Positions 7,968 through 16,961 are shown, numbered from the stretch's first letter. The stretch is 64,000 nucleotides of DNA from Glaciimonas immobilis (GCF_011947285.1 NZ_JAAOZT010000012.1:62001-126000), one strand, 5' to 3'. The notes: generated from the letters alone by a model not told the origin. Numbers and translations: made by a program.

Positions 7968-9389
7968 TTATGCTGCGCGGAAGAAAATAAAACTCATTAT
8001 CGCAAATAACGGCAGCAAAACGACGCAAGCCCATGCCATATAACCAAAGAAAGATGGCATGCGTATACCGCGCTCTTCAGCAATGGCCTTTACCATCAAA
8101 TTGGGGGCATTACCGATATAGCTATTTGCGCCCATGAATACTGCACCGCAGGAAATGGCTGCCAGCGTGCCTGCCAATTTTCCCATTAATTCGACCGCAT
8201 CGCCAGACGCCGTATTAAAGAATACGAGGTAAGTCGGCGCATTATCGAGGAATGACGACAGAATGCCGGTGACCCAAAAATACATCATGTTATTTGGTTG
8301 CCCGTCGGCGCCGGTCACGGCCTCAACAATGACGCCGAACGGCCCGTGCACGCCGACGCGCAACATCGCAATGACCGGCGCAATCGTGATGAATATCGCC
8401 GCAAATAATTTGCCGACTTCCAGCATTGGTTCCCACGTAAAATTATTGCCTTCTCTTGCAATTTTTGGTGTCAACCATAACGATGCCACAATCACCACCA
8501 GCAGCAGTCCGTCACGCAATAAATTCTGTAGCTCAACCGGTGTGCCGTAAATATTGTACGTAACGCCCGACTTCCACAAGCCACTCATGAGTACGAGCCC
8601 AATCACAACGACGAGCAGGATAAAGTTAAATTTTCCTTCAAACCGTAATGTGGGGTTATCTGGCGTCGGGTCTTGCTGCACAGGCAATTGTTCTTCTTTG
8701 TTATGGAAATAATGACGGTCCAGAAAATAGAAAATTATCAGCAGCGCCGCCCACATGAACATTGTCTCTGAGAATATATTCTTAAACGTCCAGCTAAAGT
8801 CGACGCCCTTCAAAAATCCCAAAAATAGCGGCGGATCGCCTAGCGGGGTTAACGCACCACCAGCATTGGCGACCAGAAAAATAAAAAATACAATGATATG
8901 AACCGCATGCTTGCGATTGTCATTAGCCCGGATCAATGGCCTTATCAGCAACATTGATGCACCCGTTGTTCCCATCAAACTGGCTAAAACGGTGCCAAGC
9001 GCCAGTAAACCGGTGTTCAGCGCTGGGGTACCGTGCAAGTTGCCGCGCAAGCAGATCCCGCCTGCAACGACAAACAGGGCAGTCAGCAAGATAATAAATG
9101 GTAAATACTCCGCCATAAAAGCGTGCACCACCCCCGCCGCCGCCAAAGGAAGGCCGAACCAGATCGCGCAAGGAATCAAAAATGCGGCGGACCACCCCAA
9201 CGCGATTTTGCCGAAATGGTGATGCCAGAACGCAGGTATCAATAAGGGCCCCATCGCAATGGAGACCAATAAACCCATGAAGGGAATACCCCACCACACC
9301 GATAATTGGGCGCCGTCAAGTTCTGCTGCGTTAGCTATAAGCGGGAGGAAACCAACGAGGGAAATGAGAATTTTTTTAAGCAATTGCAT
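7968..9389 (-). CDS. NhaD-like sodium:proton antiporter / citrate-transporter superfamily protein
   Basis: A 473-residue membrane protein with an N-terminal signal-like segment (ending LIANAAE) and about twelve hydrophobic segments. The family-typical motifs TTGASMLLIRPLIRAN and NAGGALTPLGDPPLFLG lie around residues 145-195, and SSFLDNAPTYLVFFN lies near residue 380. This arrangement is that of the NhaD / ion-transporter superfamily, which exchanges Na+ for H+ across the inner membrane. The gene ends 36 bases before the dehydrogenase start on the same strand, so co-transcription is possible. Ion specificity is inferred from the family only. Confidence 0.82.
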   Translation of the reverse strand: MQLLKKILISLVGFLPLIANAAELDGAQLSVWWGIPFMGLLVSIAMGPLLIPAFWHHHFGKIALGWSAAFLIPCAIWFGLPLAAAGVVHAFMAEYLPFIILLTALFVVAGGICLRGNLHGTPALNTGLLALGTVLASLMGTTGASMLLIRPLIRANDNRKHAVHIIVFFIFLVANAGGALTPLGDPPLFLGFLKGVDFSWTFKNIFSETMFMWAALLIIFYFLDRHYFHNKEEQLPVQQDPTPDNPTLRFEGKFNFILLVVVIGLVLMSGLWKSGVTYNIYGTPVELQNLLRDGLLLVVIVASLWLTPKIAREGNNFTWEPMLEVGKLFAAIFITIAPVIAMLRVGVHGPFGVIVEAVTGADGQPNNMMYFWVTGILSSFLDNAPTYLVFFNTASGDAVELMGKLAGTLAAISCGAVFMGANSYIGNAPNLMVKAIAEERGIRMPSFFGYMAWACVVLLPLFAIMSFIFFRAA

Positions 9390-9710
9390 CTTTCAAATCA
9401 GGAAAAATTGCACCATTTTAATCGGGTTTAATTTACGTCAGAATTTGTGATGAAAATGATATTACCTTAAATCAATATATTTTATATTTCCAATAGGAAA
9501 TTATGCTGCAAATGTAGCACGTCTGTTTGAACGACATAAAGAGTTCTTTACTACGGTTGCCACAAATAAGCCTTCATAGCGCACTGCCCCACAGACCCTT
9601 CCATTTGTAGCATTTTTGATTTTTAAAAGATTTTTCCGCATCGATTGACAACCGATTTTACGGTATGTATTCTGTATACAGAAATTAAATGAGACGATTA
9701 AAAGCCCTGC
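9390..9710. other. Intergenic region between antiporter and GntR genes
   Basis: AT-rich divergent promoter region of about 320 bases. Apart from the promoter/operator next to the GntR gene I see no small gene or hairpin of note in it. Confidence 0.5.
9645..9680 (+). promoter_or_regulatory. Sigma-70-like promoter with overlapping TGTATACA operator of the gntR gene
   Basis: A perfect -35 box TTGACA (9645-9650) and a -10-like TATTCT (9668-9673) are 17 bases apart. The 8-bp palindrome TGTATACA (9673-9680) begins in the -10 box. Short TGTATACA-type palindromes are typical of FadR-class GntR repressors, so autoregulation by the downstream gene is the simplest reading (inference). Confidence 0.6.
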
Positions 9711-10409
9711 ATGCAGAAACTTGATACCCCAACGCAGCTTATTGAAACCGTTTATAACGCTATCCTTGATGCGATTTGCGACGGCAGACTATTGCCGAAC
9801 GAGCGCATTACACAAGAAGGCCTTGCCGAAACGCTCGGGGTTTCACGGCAACCTATTTTGCAAGCTTTCCATATGTTAAAGCGCGAAGGCTTCATTACCG
9901 ATGCAGGGCGCAAGGGGGTCATGGTCACACCGCTCGATCCACAACAGTTGATCGATCTTTACCAGATTCGGGCAGCGCTGGATGGCCTGGCCGCACGCCA
10001 GGCTGCAGAGCGGATGAAGACCCAGCATAACCCCGAGCAACAGAAAATCGGTGAAGCGCTGATCATGGCCGGTCGGCAGGCCGCATCGAATGGCGTGGCG
10101 GCAAACATGATAGTCGCTGACATTAATTTTCATCAATTTATTTACCAGACTTCAGGAAACCGGATGATCGCCGCAACCGCGTTGATCCATTGGAACCATA
10201 TTCGACGTGCGATGGGCGCTATTTTACTCAGCGATATTCGTCCATCGGATCGGGTATGGGACGAGCATCAGGCGATTCTCGAGGCCGTGATTACCGGAAA
10301 TGCAACGCAAGCCGACTTTCTCGCAAGGCGCCATGCAGAGAGTGCCGCAGAGCATCTGGCAAGTGTATTAATGAGTGACGAGTACGCGCCAATACGAAAA
10401 CAAGCCTGA
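9711..10409 (+). CDS. GntR family transcriptional regulator (FadR/FCD class)
   Basis: A 232-residue regulator with an N-terminal winged helix (QLIETVYNAILDAICDGRL to LGVSRQPILQAFHMLKREGF, residues about 8-65) and an all-helical C-terminal FCD effector domain. The domain carries DINFHQFIYQTSGN and late His residues (DEHQAILEA, RRHAESA) that usually bind a metal or a carboxylate ligand. It is the first gene of a three-gene plus-strand unit with an EctD-like dioxygenase and an SDR, which it probably controls through the TGTATACA site in its own promoter. Confidence 0.9.
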   Translation: MQKLDTPTQLIETVYNAILDAICDGRLLPNERITQEGLAETLGVSRQPILQAFHMLKREGFITDAGRKGVMVTPLDPQQLIDLYQIRAALDGLAARQAAERMKTQHNPEQQKIGEALIMAGRQAASNGVAANMIVADINFHQFIYQTSGNRMIAATALIHWNHIRRAMGAILLSDIRPSDRVWDEHQAILEAVITGNATQADFLARRHAESAAEHLASVLMSDEYAPIRKQA

Positions 10410-10441
10410 GACCATTTAAAATAACGATACGGGACACAGCA

Positions 10442-11257
10442 ATGAAACTCTCTGGTCAGCAATTAAAAGATTTCGACGAGCTCGGCTACATCTTCATGCC
10501 TGATTGTTTTCCACCAGAAGCGGTGGCATTGCTACAGCGAGAAGCAGCCGTTATTTTCAGCGAACAACGGGAAGAAATTTGGCGCGAAAAAAGCGGCGCA
10601 CCGCGTACTGCATTCGCCTGCCATCAATACAATAAAGCATTCGCACTTGTAGCTTCGGATTCACGTTTGATTGAGCCGTTACAGCAATTATTTGGCGAGC
10701 AGGTCTACATCCATCAGTTCAAGATTAACGCGAAAGCGGCCTTCACCGGGGACGTCTGGCAATGGCATCAGGACTTTCCCACCTGGCACGCCGACGATGG
10801 GATGCCGGACGCGCGCGCCATGAACATTGCGATATTTCTGGACGAGGTGATGCCAATTAACGGTCCTTTGATGGTGGTGCCCCGCAGTCATAAATCAGGT
10901 GCGCTTAAATCGAATCATGACAAAGGAACGACGTCTTATCCGTTATGGACACTGGATAACGAAACCGTTACCAGATTAGTGGCAGAAAACGGTATCGTCG
11001 CCCCGACCGGTAAACCAGGCGGCGTTCTGATGTTCCATGCAAACATGGTACACGGATCGTCCGGCAATATCACACCCTATCCCCGCAGAATCGTTTATCT
11101 GACGCTATCGGCAGTGTCCAACGCGATCAAGAACCCAACGCGCCCCGAGTTTATTGCGCATCGCGACTTCACCCCGGTGAGGTCAGAGAACATTGACGCT
11201 TTAGTAGATTACGCACGCGCTCAAAACGCGCTGGCTGCCGCAGCAGCCCTTGTATAA
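10442..11257 (+). CDS. PhyH (phytanoyl-CoA dioxygenase) family Fe(II)/2-oxoglutarate dioxygenase, EctD-like
   Basis: A 271-residue non-heme iron dioxygenase. The iron triad is visible as His109 and Asp111 in WQWHQDFPTWHADDGMP and His204 in NMVHGSSGN, with Arg215/216 positioned to bind 2-oxoglutarate. The stretch WHQDF..WH.DDGMP followed by NGPLMVVPRSHKSG strongly resembles ectoine hydroxylase (EctD). No ectABC genes are in the window, so ectoine is not assumed. It hydroxylates an unknown small molecule, perhaps passing the alcohol to the neighbouring SDR. It begins 32 bases after the GntR gene. Confidence 0.88.
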   Translation: MKLSGQQLKDFDELGYIFMPDCFPPEAVALLQREAAVIFSEQREEIWREKSGAPRTAFACHQYNKAFALVASDSRLIEPLQQLFGEQVYIHQFKINAKAAFTGDVWQWHQDFPTWHADDGMPDARAMNIAIFLDEVMPINGPLMVVPRSHKSGALKSNHDKGTTSYPLWTLDNETVTRLVAENGIVAPTGKPGGVLMFHANMVHGSSGNITPYPRRIVYLTLSAVSNAIKNPTRPEFIAHRDFTPVRSENIDALVDYARAQNALAAAAALV

Positions 11258-11393
11258 ATATTGCACTGTATCGGGTTGCGTCGGGCCTTTTACGCTGGCG
11301 TGACCGCTGATATAGATAGCCATTGGGTACGCTAGCATTCGGCCCATTATCGGCTCCAAAGAATAAAACCCAAAACAATCAGAGACTACAAAA

Positions 11394-12182
11394 ATGAAAC
11401 CACAGATGACTGGCAAAGTAGTGCTCGTAACCGGTGCCGGGTCGATTGGCGAGGGGTGGGGTAACGGTAAGGCCGCCGCTGTATTGTATGCACGCGAAGG
11501 GGCCAAAATCCTGGCGGTTGACCGCAATTTAGAGGCCGCAGAGGAGACGCGCCGCATTATCGAAAGCGAGGGCGGCGTTTGCTTTACACTCGCCGCCGAC
11601 GTGGCTAAAACGGCTGACGTAGAGCGCATGGTGCAGGCCTGCATCGACCTCTTCGGGCGCATCGATGTTTTGCATAATAATGTCGGTATTGCCGAGACTG
11701 GCGGACCGGTTGAGGCTAGCGAAGAAAGCTGGAACCGCGTCATTGCAGTCAACCAGACCAGTGTGTTTTTAACTTGCAAGCATGTGCTGCCGCATATGGA
11801 AAAGCAAAAAAGTGGTGTCATCATCAATATTGCTTCAGTTGCGGCCATCCGCTGGATCGGGTTTCCGTACGCGGCTTACTCGGCAAGCAAGGCGGCGATG
11901 ATCTCTCTGACCAAGAACGTGGCGATGCAATATGCATCGCTTGGGGTGCGCGCCAACTGCATTTTGCCGGGGTTGATGGATACGCCGATGATACGCGAAC
12001 CGTTGAAGGCGGCGTATGGTGGGGATATTGAGGTTATGCGGGAGCAGCGGCATCAGCAGTCACCTATGGGGCGAATGGGGGATGCGTGGGATGTTGCGTA
12101 TGCGGCGCTGTTTTTGGCTTCTGATAATGCGCGGTATATAACGGGGGTGGATTTGGTGGTTGATGGGGGGGTTGACGCTTAA
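11394..12182 (+). CDS. Short-chain dehydrogenase/reductase (classical SDR)
   Basis: A 262-residue classical SDR. The cofactor motif TGAGSIGEGWGNG (residues 13-25) is a lengthened glycine loop; HNNVG follows near residue 94, with catalytic Ser148, Tyr162 and Lys166 (YSASK). The C-terminal DLVVDGGVDA is typical of the family. It oxidises or reduces an alcohol/ketone with NAD(P). It lies 136 bases after the dioxygenase gene in the same direction, and the pair could hydroxylate and then oxidise one substrate. Base composition of the last 150 bases is noticeably G/T-rich, unlike the rest of the gene. Confidence 0.88.
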   Translation: MKPQMTGKVVLVTGAGSIGEGWGNGKAAAVLYAREGAKILAVDRNLEAAEETRRIIESEGGVCFTLAADVAKTADVERMVQACIDLFGRIDVLHNNVGIAETGGPVEASEESWNRVIAVNQTSVFLTCKHVLPHMEKQKSGVIINIASVAAIRWIGFPYAAYSASKAAMISLTKNVAMQYASLGVRANCILPGLMDTPMIREPLKAAYGGDIEVMREQRHQQSPMGRMGDAWDVAYAALFLASDNARYITGVDLVVDGGVDA

Positions 12183-12320
12183 GTGTGTTTGATGGGATAC
12201 AGAGTCCCGTTAGCTTAGGTCGCCTGTCGCTCACACATTGAGATCGATTTATTCTGTTGAGGGTGACGGGTTATCGCTGGAGTTCGATTGGTTCATAACT
12301 GACACGATTCGTGCCCCGAG

Positions 12321-12338
12321 GATGCTGGTCGGGGGCGG
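12321..12338 (+). repeat. Dispersed hairpin repeat, short partial copy
   Basis: Shares GATGCTGGTCGGGGGCGG with the repeat copy at 63371-63407 and, inverted with one mismatch, with the copy at 12451-12487. It lacks the closing CCCGAC arm, so it is a truncated copy. Confidence 0.6.
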
Positions 12339-12450
12339 ATTCCATTAAGGCCAGCAGAATTTAGTGTGCAACGAGGCAGTATATAAACTGCATCCTAATC
12401 TGTTTGAAAGTACACAAATAACCTGGAAAAAAGGAGGCGTCCATATAAAA

Positions 12451-12487
12451 GTCACTGGCTGTCGGGCCGCCCCCGACCAGCCTCCAC
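12451..12487 (-). repeat. Dispersed hairpin repeat, inverted copy
   Basis: The reverse complement matches 63371-63407 at 34 of 37 positions. The core forms a hairpin with arms GTCGGG and CCCGAC around a five-base loop, a structure kept in both copies. With the partial copy at 12321-12338 it makes an imperfect long inverted repeat spanning about 170 bases. Confidence 0.65.
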
Positions 12488-12696
12488 GGAGCAACAACCA
12501 TTTTAGCTACCGATCAACCAAACTAAACCAATCAAACTCTATCCCACTTTTCAAATAAATTTGCGCTCCCAAAAAATCTCCGCTATGGTTTGCTTGTCCC
12601 TGAGAAAAAAGGGGAACGGGTTTTGCAGCCTGAAAGAAAGAAATAAAAGCACACAAACGACGTAATGCCGGTTTTTACGTGTGCGTGTCTTAGGGT

Positions 12697-12736
12697 GCCC
12701 TCAATGGGCGGCGGTGGCGGGGAAGCCTTCGGGCTT
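12697..12736 (+). ncRNA. Two adjacent stem-loops heading the decayed gene (possible leader RNA)
   Basis: GCCC-TCAAT-GGGC (12697-12709) is followed by AAGCC-TTCG-GGCTT (12723-12736), the second closed by a very stable UUCG loop. They precede the remnant coding frame at 12778. I recall GC-rich paired stem-loops ahead of small orphan genes in other proteobacteria, but I cannot name a family. The function is unknown. Confidence 0.35.
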
Positions 12737-12777
12737 GCTGGATTTCCTTTATTTCGCCAGTCTGCAAACCCTGTCAT

Positions 12778-13005
12778 TCGTCGCACGCAGACAACACGCA
12801 GGAGCTTATTTTCCGCGGACTGGAAGCGATTGGCGAGGTCCTGTCTATTGCCGCGCGTAATGAAGAATCAACGGTGAATGGAACAACCGTTTCCGCCCTA
12901 GGAGAAATTATCCGACACCTGACGGTCTAGGCCCAAATGATGCGCGACATGGGCGGCTTGATGACCGATACGGTATCAGTCCACCGAAAAAGGCGCACAC
13001 CATGA
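12778..13005 (+). pseudogene. Remnant of a small helical protein gene, interrupted by TAG
   Basis: One frame reads SSHADNTQELIFRGLEAIGE, continues as coherent helical sequence through SALGEIIRHLTV, meets TAG at 12928-12930, then resumes AQMMRDMGGLMTDTVS to a TGA at 13003. The text across the stop is continuous, as if a glutamate codon had become TAG. No ATG, GTG or TTG begins the frame. I do not recognise the family. The continuity across the stop and the missing start argue for a decayed gene, possibly a member of a small repeated unit whose header is the pair of stem-loops upstream. Confidence 0.5.
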
Positions 13006-13192
13006 TTGAGCCCAACACCACCGCAGTCGCAGTCTAAACCACAGTCGCGCCGCTCAAGGCTCTTGCACAGCAAGGGCCGCCGTTTTCACGGTATTCCTTT
13101 CCTATATATCGGTCGCCCGTACCGGGCGCGTGGGTTTGCCCGGCCTGACAGCGTGCGTAAACGTTCCCGTTGCCGCAACGTTTAAAATAATC

Positions 13193-14317
13193 TTAAAAGA
13201 CAATCAGATCGCGTAGCCCTTCCCCTGAGGCCAAGCGATCAAACCCGCTATTGATTTCCGATAATTGCAAGCGTTGGCCCATCAGTTTATTGATGGGTAA
13301 ACGACCGGCTTGATACAGCCCAATATAGCGTGGAATATCGCGCAATGGCACGGCAGAACCGATATAACTACCTTTGACGGTCCGCTCTTCTGTGACCAGA
13401 CTAACCTGCTGCAGCGGCCAGTGTTGGTCGGGTGCTGGCAAGCCCGCGGTCACTGTCATGCCACCGCGCCGCGTCATGCGATATGCCGACTCCATCGCCT
13501 GCACTGAACCCGCCATTTCAAACGCATAATCCACGCCGCCTTTGGTCAACGCCCTGACCTTTTCTACAGCATCCGGATCGCGTGCATTCACGGTCGCGGT
13601 CGCACCCAACGATCGGGCAAATTCAAGCTTGCTCTCATGTATGTCGACCGCAATCACTTCGCGTGCGCCCGAGGCTAAAGCGCCGAGCATGGCGCACAAG
13701 CCAACGCCGCCCAAACCCAGCACCGCGACCGTCGTACCGGCCTTCACCTGTGCGGTATTGACGACCGCGCCAACCCCGGTTAACACGGCGCAACCGAACA
13801 ATGCAGCCTCAATCGGATCGATATCGTTGCCAATCTTGACGCAAGAATTGCGCGACACCACCGCGTGATCTGCGAATGCCGATACGCCTATATGATGATG
13901 TACCGGTTGATTATGCGCGTGCAAACGGATTGCCTCGGATAACAATTGTCCTTTGGCGTTGGCTTGCGCGCCCGGCTCACACAAAGCGGGTCGTCCTTCA
14001 GCGCAGGGCAGGCAATGTCCGCAACTGGGGACGAACACCAACACCACGATGTCCCCTTTTTTAAGGTCGGTAACGCCCGCGCCAACTTCCACCACTTCAC
14101 CCGAGGCTTCATGCCCCATCGCCATGGGCACCGGGCGCGGACGCACTCCGGTGATGACCGACAAATCGGAATGGCAAAGCCCGGCAGCGCGCATCTTGAC
14201 CAGCACTTCACCCGGACCGGGTGGATCAAGGTCAAGTTCCTCGATCTTCAGAGGTTGACTTTGGGCAAAGGGTGCAATCGCTCCCATCTCTCGTAATACC
14301 GCTGCTTGTATCTTCAT
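13193..14317 (-). CDS. Zinc-dependent alcohol dehydrogenase (MDR superfamily)
   Basis: A 374-residue medium-chain dehydrogenase. Catalytic zinc ligands are Cys48 (GLCHSD) and the His69-Glu70 of MGHEASGEV. The structural zinc lobe is CGHCLPCAEGRPALC (Cys99, 102, 105, 113). The NAD(P) motif GLGGVG is present in the middle of the protein. Overall it resembles class I/III-type alcohol dehydrogenases acting on primary alcohols or hydroxymethyl-glutathione-like substrates. It lies downstream of the LysR gene on the same strand. The 210-base gap between them contains an inverted repeat (AGCAAGT, 8 bases, ACTTGCT at 14396-14417) that could be an operator or a hairpin. Confidence 0.9.
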   Translation of the reverse strand: MKIQAAVLREMGAIAPFAQSQPLKIEELDLDPPGPGEVLVKMRAAGLCHSDLSVITGVRPRPVPMAMGHEASGEVVEVGAGVTDLKKGDIVVLVFVPSCGHCLPCAEGRPALCEPGAQANAKGQLLSEAIRLHAHNQPVHHHIGVSAFADHAVVSRNSCVKIGNDIDPIEAALFGCAVLTGVGAVVNTAQVKAGTTVAVLGLGGVGLCAMLGALASGAREVIAVDIHESKLEFARSLGATATVNARDPDAVEKVRALTKGGVDYAFEMAGSVQAMESAYRMTRRGGMTVTAGLPAPDQHWPLQQVSLVTEERTVKGSYIGSAVPLRDIPRYIGLYQAGRLPINKLMGQRLQLSEINSGFDRLASGEGLRDLIVF

Positions 14318-14530
14318 AAATAGGTTCCTTTAAAGTAAGGCTATTGCCAGATGCAGGTCGAGGAATCCTCAGACAAGCCAAGTTGTTGGTCAGAAAGCAA
14401 GTTGACTCTCACTTGCTGAGAAAGCCAAGCCAAGAATAAAGCCCCGTTCCATATCAATTTCTACATGATAGTCCTGTATTTCCATCGCGGCATCCCCTCT
14501 GCAACGATGTAACCATCCAGCGATAAGCCG

Positions 14531-15436
14531 TTATGAGACATCTCTCCAATAGTCATCGCCTACGGCCCTAATGCGTTCAATAATATAATCCGCTACTACT
14601 TTGACCCGCACCAAATCCCGCGTCTCGGCATGGGTAATCAACCAATAGCCGCGGAACAGCTTAATCTCGTCGGGCAAAATCCTCACCAGTTCGGGTTCTT
14701 TGCGCGCCATGAAACATGGCAGTGCACCTAATCCGACGCCCCCCATCACCGCGGTCATCTGGCTGATAACATTAGAGATTCTGATGCGCGGAGCTGGCGC
14801 GGCGGGTATATGTGACAGATAATCGAGTTCTTTAGTCCACATCAAATCCTCGACGTAACCGACCCATGTGTGCGCAGCCAGGGAAGATTGATTAACAATC
14901 GGTGCATGCCGCGCCAAAAGAGAACGTGCAGCGTAGACCCCCAGTTCATAGTCGTTTAGTTTGACGGCGTGCAATCGGCCCGTATCCGGGCGGGTCATGC
15001 TGATTGCTATATCGGCCTCACGCTTGGAGAGACTGAACATACGCGGATTTGCGATCAGTTCAATCTCCAGCTGCGGATGCCGGGCCACCAGCCCGGCTAG
15101 TTCCGGCGCCAGAAAATAAGTGCCGAACCCCTCCGGCGCACCAACGCGCACAGAACCCGTCAGGCCTAGCGCCACGTCATCCGAGCGTGACCTGATACGG
15201 ATCGCAAGACTTTCAACCGCCTCAGCATCGGCGATAAGTCGCTCCCCTTCGGCAGTCAGTACATACCCGGACGAGCGGCGGTCAAAGAGTGACACGCCGA
15301 GAGCATCTTCCAGTCCCACTATGCGTCGGCTTAGTGTGGAATGATCAATTCCCAACTGGAGAGCTGCGGTCGTCAGCCGTCCGGCACGTACCACTGCCAA
15401 GAATCCCTGAAGATCGTTCCAGTCAAATTTTTGCAT
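14531..15436 (-). CDS. LysR family transcriptional regulator
   Basis: About 301 residues from the ATG at 15436, with the winged helix at the N-terminus (WNDLQGFLAVVRAGRLTTAA to LGIDHSTLSRRIVGLEDALG) and a periplasmic-binding-like effector domain after residue 90. The frame is open upstream to 15541, but those 35 codons are basic and unlike LysR N-termini, and the usual family start is MQKFDWNDLQ, so I use 15436. It is transcribed away from the SAF-domain oxidoreductase, with a 27-base inverted repeat between them, the classic LysR arrangement. Confidence 0.9.
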   Translation of the reverse strand: MQKFDWNDLQGFLAVVRAGRLTTAALQLGIDHSTLSRRIVGLEDALGVSLFDRRSSGYVLTAEGERLIADAEAVESLAIRIRSRSDDVALGLTGSVRVGAPEGFGTYFLAPELAGLVARHPQLEIELIANPRMFSLSKREADIAISMTRPDTGRLHAVKLNDYELGVYAARSLLARHAPIVNQSSLAAHTWVGYVEDLMWTKELDYLSHIPAAPAPRIRISNVISQMTAVMGGVGLGALPCFMARKEPELVRILPDEIKLFRGYWLITHAETRDLVRVKVVADYIIERIRAVGDDYWRDVS

Positions 15437-15465
15437 ACGATTTTTTGCACATCCATTGTGTGATA

Positions 15466-15492
15466 TTCGATATTTACGGGGGAAATTTCGAA
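15466..15492. promoter_or_regulatory. LysR-type operator in the divergent promoter
   Basis: Inverted repeat TTCGATATTT (15466-15475), seven-base spacer, AAATTTCGAA (15483-15492), with 9 of 10 arm positions matching. It sits between the divergent lysR and oxidoreductase starts, where LysR regulators normally bind. Confidence 0.65.
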
Positions 15493-15578
15493 TGCTACTC
15501 TTTTTGCCACGCATCCGAACCATCGCGTTGCTGTTTGCCAATAATTGTAGTGTTTAAAATAATATTAGAGGAGTAGAC

Positions 15579-16961
15579 ATGTCAACCTTATTTCAACAGT
15601 TAAAAGGACTTGCCGAGGCTGGAAAGCCGGTAAGAGTAGGTTTAATCGGTGCCGGGAAGTTCGGCTCAATGTATCTCTCACAAGTGCCGCGCACGCCCGG
15701 CGTTCATCTATTGGGAATTGCCGACTTATCCCCGCAACGTGCGCGCCAGTCTCTACAACGGGTGGGCTGGCCAGAACCCATGTACGCGGCTAAAAGCTGG
15801 GGTGAGGCGCTGCGTAACGGTAGCACTTTTGTGCAGGATGATGCCGAAGCGCTTATTTCTCAGGATGAACTTGATATCGTCATTGATGCCACTGGCAACC
15901 CCGCTGCAGGCATTCGCCATGCATTGCTTTGCTGCAAGCATCGCAAGCATATCGTGATGGTCAATGTGGAGGCCGACGCGTTGGCCGGTCCATTGCTTGC
16001 CCGCCGTGCTAAAGAGGCAGGCATTATTTATTCAATGGCGTATGGCGATCAACCGGCATTGATTGCAGAGATGGTTGACTGGGCGCGCACCGCCGGGTTT
16101 GATGTCGTGTGCGCTGGTAAAGGCACCAAATATCTCCCGATTTATCACCAATCGACGCCCGACACTGTGTGGGGACATTACGGCTTCACCGATGAGCAAG
16201 TTGCAGGCGGCGATTTCAATGCGCAGATGTTTAACTCTTTTCTAGACGGCACCAAATCTTCGTTAGAAATGGCAGCAGTGGCAAACGCCACCGGATTGCG
16301 GCCAGGCGCGGATGGACTCGCTTTTCCACCTTGCGGCGTCGACGATTTACCTAATATTTTGCGCCCTGCATCGGCTGGCGGCATCTTGCCGCATTCCGGT
16401 ACAGTCGAGGTAGTCTCTTCCCTGGAACGCGATGGCCGGCCAGTATTCCGCGATTTACGCTGGGGCGTGTACGTCACCTTCGAAGCACCCTCAGAATACG
16501 TACGCGAATGCTTCTCCCAATACGGTTTAAAAACCGATACTAGCGGACGCTTTGCGACAATGTACAAACCGTACCATCTGATCGGCCTTGAACTGGGCAT
16601 TTCCATCGCCAATATTGCCATACGCGGTGAGCCAACCGGTAGCACGACTGAATTCCACGGTGACGTAGTCGCGACCGCCAAGCGCGATTTGCGCACTGGT
16701 GAGCGTCTGGATGGTGAAGGCGGTCATATGGTCTACGGCAAATTAATGTCTGCGGCGGATTCATTGAATAGCGACGCCTTGCCCATCGGACTAGCCCACA
16801 ACATTGTGTTGCAGCGTCCGATCAGCGCCGGACAGTCCGTGCGCTGGAGTGATGTCGTCGTTGACACTACCAAAGAATCGATTCAGGTACGGCGCGAAAT
16901 GGAGGCCATATTCCGCAAGGAAATGGGCTTGCAATTGCTTAGCAACGATATAGCTGCCTGA
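15579..16961 (+). CDS. NAD(P)-dependent oxidoreductase with C-terminal SAF domain (homoserine dehydrogenase-like)
   Basis: A 460-residue protein with an N-terminal Rossmann domain (RVGLIGAGKFGSMYLSQV, residues about 19-36), a catalytic domain containing the YGDQPALIAEMVDWAR stretch near residues 155-170, and a C-terminal SAF-type segment (ATAKRDLRTGERLDGEGG, LPIGLAHNIVLQRPISAGQSVRW). This layout is found in a poorly characterised family related to homoserine dehydrogenase that acts on sugar-acid-like or hydroxy-acid substrates. GAGGAG lies just upstream of the ATG. LysR control via the inverted repeat at 15466 is likely. The substrate is unknown. Confidence 0.85.
   Translation: MSTLFQQLKGLAEAGKPVRVGLIGAGKFGSMYLSQVPRTPGVHLLGIADLSPQRARQSLQRVGWPEPMYAAKSWGEALRNGSTFVQDDAEALISQDELDIVIDATGNPAAGIRHALLCCKHRKHIVMVNVEADALAGPLLARRAKEAGIIYSMAYGDQPALIAEMVDWARTAGFDVVCAGKGTKYLPIYHQSTPDTVWGHYGFTDEQVAGGDFNAQMFNSFLDGTKSSLEMAAVANATGLRPGADGLAFPPCGVDDLPNILRPASAGGILPHSGTVEVVSSLERDGRPVFRDLRWGVYVTFEAPSEYVRECFSQYGLKTDTSGRFATMYKPYHLIGLELGISIANIAIRGEPTGSTTEFHGDVVATAKRDLRTGERLDGEGGHMVYGKLMSAADSLNSDALPIGLAHNIVLQRPISAGQSVRWSDVVVDTTKESIQVRREMEAIFRKEMGLQLLSNDIAA

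Larger units (their letters stand above)
12183..13192. other. Gene-poor 1-kb region with repeats and a decayed small gene
   Basis: No intact gene is convincing here. It holds two copies of a dispersed hairpin repeat in opposite orientation (12321-12338 and 12451-12487), a pair of GC-rich stem-loops (12697-12736) and the remnant of a small gene (12778-13005). The region looks like a site of past insertion or decay. Confidence 0.6.

Noticed and set aside
12300-13200. Insertion sequence or integrated element in the gene-poor kilobase
   Set aside because: No transposase or integrase remnant, no terminal inverted repeats with target duplication; only intergenic repeats and a small-gene remnant are seen.
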